Below, in pieces: positions 1-6,155 of a DNA stretch of 10,155 nt. The first letter of the stretch is position 1, and each line of letters opens with the position of its first letter. Below the pieces are notes generated by a model that worked only from the letters and a program-made list of their open reading frames with translations, did no database searches and was not told where the DNA came from. Position numbers and translations under genes: made by a program. Source of the DNA: an uncultured Alphaproteobacteria bacterium (GTDB taxonomy: Bacteria > Pseudomonadota > Alphaproteobacteria > RF32 > CAG-239); NCBI GenBank assembly GCA_949542085.1, contig CATGXW010000013.1:1-10155 (forward strand). Reading direction: 5' to 3'.

Positions 1-969
1 TTTAAAAGACCCAAAGTTTATATTCGTTGGTTGTCTTTGTTGTTTCGCGGTTCTTGGGTAAAAGTGGTCGCAGTCGTGGTGACGGTTTTTCTGGTGTTGT
101 ATTATTCCGTCGGCGGGTGGATGGTTCAGAACATTGATACAACCACGGATTATGAAATCAGAACAACAGATAACCAATCGGCAACGGTTGAGATGATGTC
201 TTTTTTGATTAATCGGGAAATCCGTGATAATATGTGGACACCTAATTTACCGTTTATTTTTCCCTCATACTTTCTGGATAACATGCCTAATTTTCAGTTG
301 GGGATTGTCTCTTCTCTGAAGACGACGTCCGCGGCGTTGGCTGCCCGATTAGATAAAACGGTTGCGCAAAAAAGTGATATGCCGCTGAAAAGCGCGGCGG
401 AATACCTAAGTTATCCGGGGACGGTATGGATGTTTTCTCCGACCAACAAGCTGGTTCCGGCACCGTCGGCCGGAAGTCAGTATCGCAAGGCTCGTCGGCA
501 GTTGCTTGAATATAACCAGTCACTGCGGGACGGTAGTGTTTTCTTTTATAAGAGTTCGGCGGATTTGGCTTATTTTTTACAGCGGATTGCCGATGATTTG
601 TGGAAAAGCGGTACTATTTTAGAGGCTCAGGTGCGGGAAAACAGCAGTTCGTGGTTAGACACCAAGGCGGATGATGTGTTTTATTTTCAAAAAGGAAAGG
701 TCTATGCCTATTATTTGCTGATTAAGGCTTTGGGACATGATTATAAAGATATTGTGGTCGAATGTGATGTTTATCGTCCATTGACGAGCATTTTGAAAAC
801 TTTGGAGGATGCGGCGTTGCTTAATCCGACTTTTGTCCGCAACGGAGAAACCGACAGTTCTTCCGCGCCAAACAGTTTGATGACCGCCGGATATTATACT
901 TTGAAAGCGGCCAGTATCAGCAAAATGGTGGTCGATAAGTTGAAAAACTGTGTTTTGAATAATCAGTAA
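1..969 (+). CDS. DUF2333 family inner-membrane protein, 5' end cut by the window
   Basis: The reading frame is open from base 1 (323 codons to the TAA at 967-969), so the gene begins outside the window. A TTG at 31 could be read as a start, but the codons before it are uninterrupted and basic (Lys/Arg-rich, as expected for the cytoplasmic side of a membrane anchor), and no ribosome binding site precedes it. One hydrophobic segment lies at about residues 20-42 of the visible fragment (core VVAVVVTVFLVLYY), followed by a soluble, probably periplasmic domain of about 280 residues. The sequence after the membrane segment (SVGGWMVQNID) and the NREIRDNMWTPNLPF stretch match my recollection of the DUF2333 family, which has no established biochemical function. 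The next gene starts 10 bases downstream with its own Shine-Dalgarno, so the two are probably co-transcribed. The family call is fairly sure; the function is unknown. Confidence 0.8.
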   Translation, partial: FKRPKVYIRWLSLLFRGSWVKVVAVVVTVFLVLYYSVGGWMVQNIDTTTDYEIRTTDNQSATVEMMSFLINREIRDNMWTPNLPFIFPSYFLDNMPNFQLGIVSSLKTTSAALAARLDKTVAQKSDMPLKSAAEYLSYPGTVWMFSPTNKLVPAPSAGSQYRKARRQLLEYNQSLRDGSVFFYKSSADLAYFLQRIADDLWKSGTILEAQVRENSSSWLDTKADDVFYFQKGKVYAYYLLIKALGHDYKDIVVECDVYRPLTSILKTLEDAALLNPTFVRNGETDSSSAPNSLMTAGYYTLKAASISKMVVDKLKNCVLNNQ

Positions 970-979
970 GGAAGTTAGG

Positions 980-1537
980 ATGATTATAGAAACTCAAATG
1001 ACGCCGGATGAAAATGTTTTGAATTTCTTTCCGCCGGTGTCTGTTCTTAAAAGCGGTAACGCCGAGTTTGTGGACGCCAAGTCTTTGCGGCGTTCTCCTT
1101 TGGCGGAGCAAATTTTTGATATCGGGGATATTGTTTCGGTTTTCATGACTGCGGATATGATATCGGTGACAAAGATGCCGCAGGCAAGTTGGGATGATTT
1201 GAAGCCGCAAGTAATGGCTGAAATCATGGATTATCTGGCGACGGGAGAAAAACCGGTTGTCGAGGTTGAAGCCGCGATTAATCAAGACGAAGTGATTAAG
1301 CAGGTTCAGGGTTTGATTAATGCCAGAATTCGTCCGGCTGTTAAGCAAGATGGCGGAGATATTGTTTATCATAGCTTTGACAACGGCGTTGTTTATGTTG
1401 AAATGCGCGGAGCCTGTGCCGGTTGCCCGTATGCGATGGTGACTTTGAAAGATGGAGTGGAGCGTTTGTTAAAAACGTATATTCCCGCGGTGAAGGAAGT
1501 GCGTAATATTGCCATGAAACAAGAGGAGCAAGCTTGA
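980..1537 (+). CDS. Nfu-type iron-sulfur cluster carrier (Nfu_N + NifU C-terminal domain)
   Basis: A 185-residue cytoplasmic protein that should bind a [4Fe-4S] cluster at a dimer interface and pass it to target apo-proteins. Residues 1 to about 92 form the Nfu_N domain (TPDENVLNFFPP, then SPLAEQIFDIGDIVSVF and ISVTK). Residues 100-178 form the NifU-like thioredoxin-fold domain with IRPAVKQDGGDI and the cluster-binding CxxC, Cys146 and Cys149, in GACAGCPYAMVTLKDGVE. This two-domain layout and length match alphaproteobacterial Nfu and mitochondrial NFU1; it is distinct from the enterobacterial NfuA layout with a degenerate A-type N-domain. The start at 980 is supported by AAGGAAG (968-974) five bases upstream, which overlaps the stop of the DUF2333 gene. 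Its stop codon overlaps the TTG start of the next gene, so translation is probably coupled. Function rests on family knowledge plus the intact CxxC. Confidence 0.92.
   Translation: MIIETQMTPDENVLNFFPPVSVLKSGNAEFVDAKSLRRSPLAEQIFDIGDIVSVFMTADMISVTKMPQASWDDLKPQVMAEIMDYLATGEKPVVEVEAAINQDEVIKQVQGLINARIRPAVKQDGGDIVYHSFDNGVVYVEMRGACAGCPYAMVTLKDGVERLLKTYIPAVKEVRNIAMKQEEQA
1522..1528 (+). promoter_or_regulatory. Ribosome binding site deciding the TTG start of the Bax-like gene
   Basis: AGAGGAG lies inside the last codons of nfu and ends five bases before the TTG at 1534. This is near-ideal Shine-Dalgarno spacing and supports the non-AUG start, which overlaps the nfu stop as TTGA. Confidence 0.7.
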
Positions 1538-2457
1538 GATATATCGTCATATTTCTGATTTTTGCCTGTTTATCGGCTGCTTCCGTTCGGGCGGGAGAGT
1601 TGAATTTTGGAAAAATGACAACGTCTCAGCTTGAAGATATTTATAAATTTTACGGATATGAGGGAACACGCGGTTATTTGATGCTGCCAACCTATCATTA
1701 TCCCAAAATTTATTTGCAGCAGTTTCCCGTGGATTTTGCCCAGCTGGATGATGAGCGACGGATTGCGTTGTTTATTAAAGTTTTAGCGCCGTTGGGCATG
1801 AAGATTAATGATGAAATTTTGGCGGAAAGAGAGAAATTGTTGTCGGTTATAACAGCTTTTCGCAAAAATAATGAATTGGATGCTGAGCAAACGGCGTATG
1901 TTGAAAGGCTGGCCAAGGAATATGATGTTTTTACGCGTTTGCAGGGATATCAGCGCTATAAACATTTGCTTGGAGAATTGTTTATCAAAGTTGATGAAGT
2001 GCCTGTTTCTTTGTTAATCGGAGTAGCGGCCATTGAGACCGATTGGGGGAAAAACCGTTTGGTGGCGGAAGGAAATTCGCTGTATCGGCAATTGATTTGG
2101 CATAGTGACGAAGGAATGACGCCGCAAGACGAGACAGAAGAAAGCGATTATAAAATTAAATCTTATTCCAGTCTTTATGCTTCGATGAAAGAGTTTGCCA
2201 ATAAACTGAATTCGCATGTTAATTTTTATCAAATGCGAGATTTTCGCAAGAGGTTGCGGCGGCAGAAGAGTTTGATTGCCGGAGCGTGGTTTGCGCCTAA
2301 GTTGTTGACTAATTCTCCGTTAAAGAATTATGCTGGTTTATTGGAATATACCGTTGCTTTTTATGAATTGGTCATTATTGATAAATCGATCCTCGGTGAT
2401 GAGATGACGGAAAAACCGTTGCCGGATAACTTGTCAAACTTGTTGACAAAAAAATAG
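1534..2457 (+). CDS. Exported Bax-like glucosaminidase-domain protein
   Basis: A 307-residue protein with a Sec signal peptide: hydrophobic residues 3-16, then a likely cleavage after Ala20 (SVRA|GEL), placing it in the periplasm. The middle and C-terminal part resembles the Bax/FlgJ-type glucosaminidase fold (lysozyme-like superfamily). The segment LIGVAAIETDWGKNRLVAEG (about 161-180) gives the likely catalytic Glu168, and later come the YSSLYASMKEF and NFYQMRDFRKRLR stretches and an aromatic C-terminal helix. These enzymes cleave the N-acetylglucosamine linkage of peptidoglycan. Family members usually have a Gly-rich 'N.FG.w' stretch after the catalytic helix; here it is NSLYRQLIW, a diverged version. 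Translation starts at a TTG overlapping the nfu stop (see the RBS at 1522-1528). The last codons contain a candidate promoter for the next gene. The fold call is good; the exact enzymatic specificity is inferred. Confidence 0.83.
   Translation: MRYIVIFLIFACLSAASVRAGELNFGKMTTSQLEDIYKFYGYEGTRGYLMLPTYHYPKIYLQQFPVDFAQLDDERRIALFIKVLAPLGMKINDEILAEREKLLSVITAFRKNNELDAEQTAYVERLAKEYDVFTRLQGYQRYKHLLGELFIKVDEVPVSLLIGVAAIETDWGKNRLVAEGNSLYRQLIWHSDEGMTPQDETEESDYKIKSYSSLYASMKEFANKLNSHVNFYQMRDFRKRLRRQKSLIAGAWFAPKLLTNSPLKNYAGLLEYTVAFYELVIIDKSILGDEMTEKPLPDNLSNLLTKK
2431..2449 (+). repeat. Perfect 7-bp inverted repeat overlapping the -35 element
   Basis: TTGTCAA (2431-2437), a five-base spacer, then TTGACAA (2443-2449): the arms are exact reverse complements. 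The right arm contains the TTGACA of the candidate promoter. It could be a repressor or activator site, but it sits in coding sequence (Leu-Ser-Asn-Leu-Leu-Thr-Lys) and could be chance. Confidence 0.4.
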
Positions 2458-2470
2458 AGACAATTATTAT
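2443..2470 (+). promoter_or_regulatory. Candidate sigma-70 promoter for the DUF2336/HD-GYP/gloB cluster
   Basis: A consensus -35 TTGACA (2443-2448) and a -10-like TATTAT (2465-2470) are separated by 16 bases; TATAAA at 2468-2473 is a second -10 option at 19 bases. The predicted start of transcription is near 2477, giving a leader of about 30 bases before the ATG at 2506. The -35 lies inside the end of the Bax-like gene. Confidence 0.6.
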
Positions 2471-2492
2471 AAAAACAGACAATTATGGGTGC

Positions 2493-2499
2493 AGAGAGG
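2493..2499 (+). promoter_or_regulatory. Ribosome binding site deciding the DUF2336 start
   Basis: AGAGAGG ends six bases before the ATG at 2506. The in-frame ATG at 2485 has only AT-rich sequence upstream and would start very close to the predicted transcription start, so 2506 is preferred. Confidence 0.65.
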
Positions 2500-2505
2500 C
2501 ATATT

Positions 2506-3612
2506 ATGAAAGATAATCAATTAACACGCCAAGATGTTCAAAACCTGTCTGCAAATCCGCAGCTCGAAGCAAAGTCTGTCGTCGCTCAAAAAGTCGGGGC
2601 TTATTACAACGGGTCTTCCGTTTCATCAAAGGGCTTGAAGTTGGCGGAAGATATCTTTCGTTTGATGCTTAAGGATGTTGAAGTCAAGTTGCGTCAGGTT
2701 CTTGTCGATAGTTTGAAAAATAGTCATAACCTTCCTAAAGATATTGTTGAGTCCGTTATTCGTGATACGGACAGTGTTTCCGTGCCGTTTATTCAATATT
2801 ATTCCAGTTTGGATAATGAGGATTTATTCAAGATTTTGAACATTCCCAGTATCAGCAAGCAAAAAGCCGTGGCGCAACGGCTGAACTTGCCGCATGAGGT
2901 TTCTCAATACATTGTCGAGCGGTGTCCAGAAGAAGTGGTCGGGGTGCTTATCTCTAATGAAACCGCTGTTATTCATGAAACAACCTACGCTTCAATCATT
3001 AAAAAATATTCGGAAAGTGAAGATATCAAGCGTCGCTTGGTTGTGCGTTCCGAATTGCCGACATCAGTTATTGAAAAGATTGTCAATTCTTTGTCGGAAG
3101 AACTGAAAAAGAGATTGGTTTTGTCTCATAATCTGCCGGTCGATTTGGCAACGGATTTGGTTGATGAAGTGAAAGAAAAGACAACGTTGAGAATCTCGGA
3201 GGAGTATAGTTCCGACAGGCAGATTGAGGAGCTTGTTCATCAGTTGTACGCCTCCAATCGGTTGACGCCCAGTTTGGTGGTTCGTTCGATTTGTATGGGG
3301 GATTTGAAGTTTTTTGAATATTCTTTGGTTTATCTTTCAAATACGCCGATTGTCGAAGTTCGTAAAATTCTGTTTAATACCTCGGTTGATTTTATGGTCA
3401 GAAATTTGTTGCGGAAAGCCTATTTGCCCAAGAGTGTGTTTCCGGCGATTTTCAGCGCTTTGAAGGTTATCAGAGATATTAAGTTTGATTGTTGCAGTTC
3501 CAACTACAAGATGTTTCGTCATAAGGTGGCGGAGCGGATTTTGAGCTATGCGCAAAGCTCTGAAGAGCTTAATCCCGATGATATCAAATATTTATTGTCA
3601 AAAATCAATTAG
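2506..3612 (+). CDS. DUF2336 domain helical-repeat protein
   Basis: A soluble 368-residue protein with no signal peptide or membrane segment. It belongs, by recognition, to the DUF2336 family, which is common in Alphaproteobacteria and has no settled biochemical role. The sequence is almost wholly helical and contains a recurring motif of the form L-x-x-S/R-x-x-LP-x-x-[VIL]-x-x-x-[IV][VI]. It is seen around residues 68-85 (NSHNLPKDIVESVI), 124-138 (QRLNLPHEVSQYIV), 180-193 (VRSELPTSVIEKIV) and 206-219 (LSHNLPVDLATDLV). This suggests a HEAT-like superhelix that would serve as a protein-interaction surface. A longer start at 2485 (375 residues) is possible but lacks a ribosome binding site. The gene lies 62 bases upstream of a cyclic-di-GMP phosphodiesterase and probably shares its transcript, which hints at a link to second-messenger signalling; that link is inference. 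Confidence 0.82.
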   Translation: MKDNQLTRQDVQNLSANPQLEAKSVVAQKVGAYYNGSSVSSKGLKLAEDIFRLMLKDVEVKLRQVLVDSLKNSHNLPKDIVESVIRDTDSVSVPFIQYYSSLDNEDLFKILNIPSISKQKAVAQRLNLPHEVSQYIVERCPEEVVGVLISNETAVIHETTYASIIKKYSESEDIKRRLVVRSELPTSVIEKIVNSLSEELKKRLVLSHNLPVDLATDLVDEVKEKTTLRISEEYSSDRQIEELVHQLYASNRLTPSLVVRSICMGDLKFFEYSLVYLSNTPIVEVRKILFNTSVDFMVRNLLRKAYLPKSVFPAIFSALKVIRDIKFDCCSSNYKMFRHKVAERILSYAQSSEELNPDDIKYLLSKIN

Positions 3613-3658
3613 TTTACTCTTTTTTTAAGAAAGTTCTTTACAATAATCCTGAGTTTTT

Positions 3659-3667
3659 AGGAAAGGA
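3659..3667 (+). promoter_or_regulatory. Ribosome binding site for the HD-GYP gene (non-AUG start)
   Basis: AGGAAAGGA ends seven bases before TTG 3675 and ten before GTG 3678, both in frame. No ATG lies near, so a non-AUG start is needed; 3675 has the better spacing. Confidence 0.6.
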
Positions 3668-3674
3668 TTGTTGG

Positions 3675-5357
3675 TTGGTGTTATCTTCAGAAGATGCCTT
3701 GTTGAATGAATTGTTGCAACTGCTGAATAAGCAAAATTCAGTTCCTGTTGACGAATTGTTGCCGCGGGTATTTGCCGGAGCCGCTTGGGTTGCCCGAGCC
3801 GACGGGTGTTTCTTTTTTCGGGTTACACCTGAGAACTTCATGAATTTGGCGTACGGAAGAGTAGAAAGTCTGCAGTTGTCGATACAAGGTTCCGCGGACG
3901 CACAATTGTTTCCTTCCGTTTTTTTGTCGGATATAAAAAATAAACCGCGGAGACGCCCTCAGGAGGTTTGCGCTCTTTTAGAAAAACAATTGAATTTTGT
4001 TGATGTTTTTAGCGAACCGGATATAGAAACTGATTTTTTGCGTGATTTTGATGCGGCGCATAATTACACGTCATCTTCCTTATTGGCTTTTCCGCTGTTT
4101 GACAGCAAACAAAAAGTTATCGGCGTTATGATGTTTGTCAACGCCAAGGATTTGCGGGGGCGTAGTATTCCTTTTAATAGTGAACGAGTATCAATAATTA
4201 CGGCGGTTTGTCAAATCGCCGCGAATGCTCTGGAGCGCAAATATCAGGCGGAATCTTACGCGGCTTTGCTGGAATCTTTTATTGATATCTTGGCTAAGGC
4301 GATTGATGCCAAATCACCGTATACAGGACAACATTGTCAAAAGGTGCCTGTTGTTACGCGTTTGTTGGCGGCTGCGGCTATTGAAGAAAAAAAAGGGCCG
4401 TTGAAGTATTTTGATATGACGGATGATGATTTGTATGCCCTGCATATTGCTTCGTGGCTGCATGATTGTGGAAAAATTACGACACCGGAATATATTATTG
4501 ACAAGGCGACAAAGCTGGAAACTATTTATAATCGAATTCATGAAATTCGTAATCGCTTTGAAATCTTGCGACGAGACGCGCATATTGTTTATTTGCAGAA
4601 GCGTTTGCATAATGTCGATACGCAGGAAAAATTGCAGGCGGAGTTTGTAGCAAAGGTTAAGCAACTGGAAGATGATTTTGCTTTTGTGGCCCAATGCAAT
4701 ATGGGAGAAAAGATGTTGTCTGATGAGGACGTTTTGCGTCTGGATAATATTTCAAAGATAACGTTTATGCGTTATTTTAACCGGATGTTGGGATTGTCGT
4801 GGGCGGAAAGGGAAAATGTTGAAGCTCCGGAAGCTTTTGAACAACCGGCGTATGAAGCGTTATTGCAAAACAGGCCTGATCAAATATTTGGTGTTTATAA
4901 TCGTGGTGAGCTTTATAATCTGAATATTCCCCGCGGCACGATTAACAAAGAGGAACGGGAAAAGATTAATGAGCATATTAAAGTGACGATAGACATGCTG
5001 AAAGCACTGCCGTTTCCTAAGGAGTTGTCGAAGGTGGTGGAATATGCCGGTTGTCATCATGAGCGTGTTGACGGGCAGGGATATCCGAACGGTTTGACCG
5101 GCAAACAAATGTCCGTTCCGGCAAAGATTATGGCTATTGCCGATGTGTTTGAAGCGTTGACGGCTTCGGATCGTCCGTATAAAGAGCCTAAAAAATTGTC
5201 GGAAGTGTTGATGATTATGCGGCAAATGAAAATTAGCGGACATATTGATCCTGATTTGTATGATGTGTTTATCCGTCGCAAGATTTATCAAGAATTTGCC
5301 GATAACTATCTTAAGCCTGAACAAATAGATGAAATCAATCCGGAGGATTATTTGTAA
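3675..5357 (+). CDS. GAF-HD-GYP protein, probable cyclic-di-GMP phosphodiesterase
   Basis: A soluble 560-residue response-type enzyme. Residues 1 to about 190 form a GAF-like sensor domain (core SSLLAFPLFDSKQKVIGVMM, then FNSERVSIITAVCQIAANAL), which probably binds a small ligand. Residues about 200-530 form the HD-GYP phosphohydrolase domain, which hydrolyses cyclic-di-GMP. Likely metal ligands are all present: His220 in SPYTGQHCQKV, His263-Asp264 in LHDCGKITTPEYI, His434, His461-His462 and Asp490 (AIADVFEALTASDRPYK). The signature HHERVDGQGYP is intact (461-471), so activity is expected. Unusually, HD and HHE are about 198 residues apart instead of roughly 55, because an insertion follows LETIYNRIHEIRNRFEILRRDA (about 281-302) and ends before INKEEREKINEHI. 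I recall this insertion as typical of one GAF/HD-GYP subfamily. The start is TTG (GTG three bases later is possible). The stop overlaps the next start. Confidence 0.9.
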   Translation: MVLSSEDALLNELLQLLNKQNSVPVDELLPRVFAGAAWVARADGCFFFRVTPENFMNLAYGRVESLQLSIQGSADAQLFPSVFLSDIKNKPRRRPQEVCALLEKQLNFVDVFSEPDIETDFLRDFDAAHNYTSSSLLAFPLFDSKQKVIGVMMFVNAKDLRGRSIPFNSERVSIITAVCQIAANALERKYQAESYAALLESFIDILAKAIDAKSPYTGQHCQKVPVVTRLLAAAAIEEKKGPLKYFDMTDDDLYALHIASWLHDCGKITTPEYIIDKATKLETIYNRIHEIRNRFEILRRDAHIVYLQKRLHNVDTQEKLQAEFVAKVKQLEDDFAFVAQCNMGEKMLSDEDVLRLDNISKITFMRYFNRMLGLSWAERENVEAPEAFEQPAYEALLQNRPDQIFGVYNRGELYNLNIPRGTINKEEREKINEHIKVTIDMLKALPFPKELSKVVEYAGCHHERVDGQGYPNGLTGKQMSVPAKIMAIADVFEALTASDRPYKEPKKLSEVLMIMRQMKISGHIDPDLYDVFIRRKIYQEFADNYLKPEQIDEINPEDYL

Positions 5358-6070
5358 TGTTAAAAGTTTATCCCGTTTTATGCCGAGCCGGCTCCATGGA
5401 TAATTACTGTTATATTATTCAGGATGAGGCGACTAAGATAGCGGCAATCGTAGACAGTTCCGAACCGGCGGTGATTATTGCCAAGTGTCAAGAGCTGGGA
5501 ATTGTGCCGCAGTATATTTTGAATACGCATCATCATTTTGATCATACGGACGGTAATATTGAGTTGAAAGAATATTTTGGTGCCAAAGTGGTCGGCAACG
5601 GAAATGACAAAGAGCGGATTCCGGGGATTGATATTGAGGTTTATCCGAACGGAACGTTTGCGTTGGGGGAAAGCGTGGCCGAGATTATTGATGTGTCGGC
5701 ACATACGCAAGGGCATATTTTGTGGTATTTTCCTAAAGATAAGGTTGTGTTTACCGGAGACACGCTGTTTAACTTGAGTATCGGCGGCTTGTTTGAGGGA
5801 GATGTGGCGCAGATGTTTGAGGCTTTGCGGGAAATTAAGAAGCTTCCCGATGATGTTCTTTTTTATCCGGGGCATGAGTATACGGCGCACGGAGCCGGTT
5901 TTGCGCAGCATGTTGCCCGCAATAAGGAAGCTGTAACGGCATATTTGACAAAAGCGGCAGAGCGTTTGAATGCCGGTTTGCCGGCGGGGCCGTTTACATT
6001 GGGTGAGGAAAAGTCTTGCAATCCGTATTTGATGGCGGAAAGTTTGGCAGAATTCTCGCGATTGTTTTAG
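5357..6070 (+). CDS. gloB: Glyoxalase II-like metallo-beta-lactamase-fold hydrolase
   Basis: A 237-residue cytoplasmic hydrolase. The dinuclear metal site is complete: His58, His60, Asp62 and His63 in THHHFDHTDG, His116 in AHTQGH, bridging Asp135 in FTGDTLF and His173 in YPGHEYT. The C-terminal LGEEKSCNPYL matches the hydroxyacylglutathione hydrolase C-terminal domain, whose conserved Lys helps hold glutathione, so hydrolysis of S-lactoylglutathione to lactate and glutathione is the likely reaction. One change is notable: family members usually read GCGRxFEG after the bridging Asp, whereas this one reads SIGGLFEG, losing the Cys and Arg. A related thioester hydrolase is therefore possible. 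The ATG overlaps the TAA of the HD-GYP gene by one base, and GGAGGA (5342-5347) precedes it by nine bases, indicating translational coupling. No convincing terminator follows. Confidence 0.85.
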   Translation: MLKVYPVLCRAGSMDNYCYIIQDEATKIAAIVDSSEPAVIIAKCQELGIVPQYILNTHHHFDHTDGNIELKEYFGAKVVGNGNDKERIPGIDIEVYPNGTFALGESVAEIIDVSAHTQGHILWYFPKDKVVFTGDTLFNLSIGGLFEGDVAQMFEALREIKKLPDDVLFYPGHEYTAHGAGFAQHVARNKEAVTAYLTKAAERLNAGLPAGPFTLGEEKSCNPYLMAESLAEFSRLF

Positions 6071-6091
6071 AAAACTGCTTTGCACAAAATA

Positions 6092-6121
6092 TTGGACAAA
6101 TTTTTTTGAGTGTGGTATATT
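6092..6121 (+). promoter_or_regulatory. Candidate extended -10 promoter for the 747-residue protein gene
   Basis: In the 85-base AT-rich gap after gloB, TATATT (6116-6121) is preceded by TG one base away (6113-6114), an extended -10, with TTGGAC (6092-6097) 18 bases upstream as a weak -35. The leader would be about 30 bases. A second weaker option is TTGAGT (6106-6111) with TATAAG (6127-6132) at 15 bases. Confidence 0.4.
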
Positions 6122-6155
6122 TTTATTATAAGACTAATGACTGGGGACTAAAGCA

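Noticed and set aside
31..969. TTG at 31 as the true start of the DUF2333 protein
   Set aside because: The frame is open to base 1 and continues with basic residues before the membrane segment, and there is no ribosome binding site before 31. The gene is better treated as 5'-partial.
3613..3674. Promoter or terminator between DUF2336 and the HD-GYP gene
   Set aside because: TACAAT (3639-3644) is a fair -10, but no -35 at proper spacing is visible, and the T run at 3620-3627 lacks a GC stem before it. Co-transcription is the simpler reading.
5378..6085. 235-codon open frame on the - strand opposite gloB
   Set aside because: It is a mirror of a well-supported enzyme gene. Its translation is rich in Arg, Ile and Phe without recognisable motifs, and no ribosome binding site is evident.
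6071..6110. Possible terminator after gloB (T run 6101-6107)
   Set aside because: The sequence before the T run forms only a 4-bp TTTG/CAAA pairing with mismatches, which is not a credible stem.
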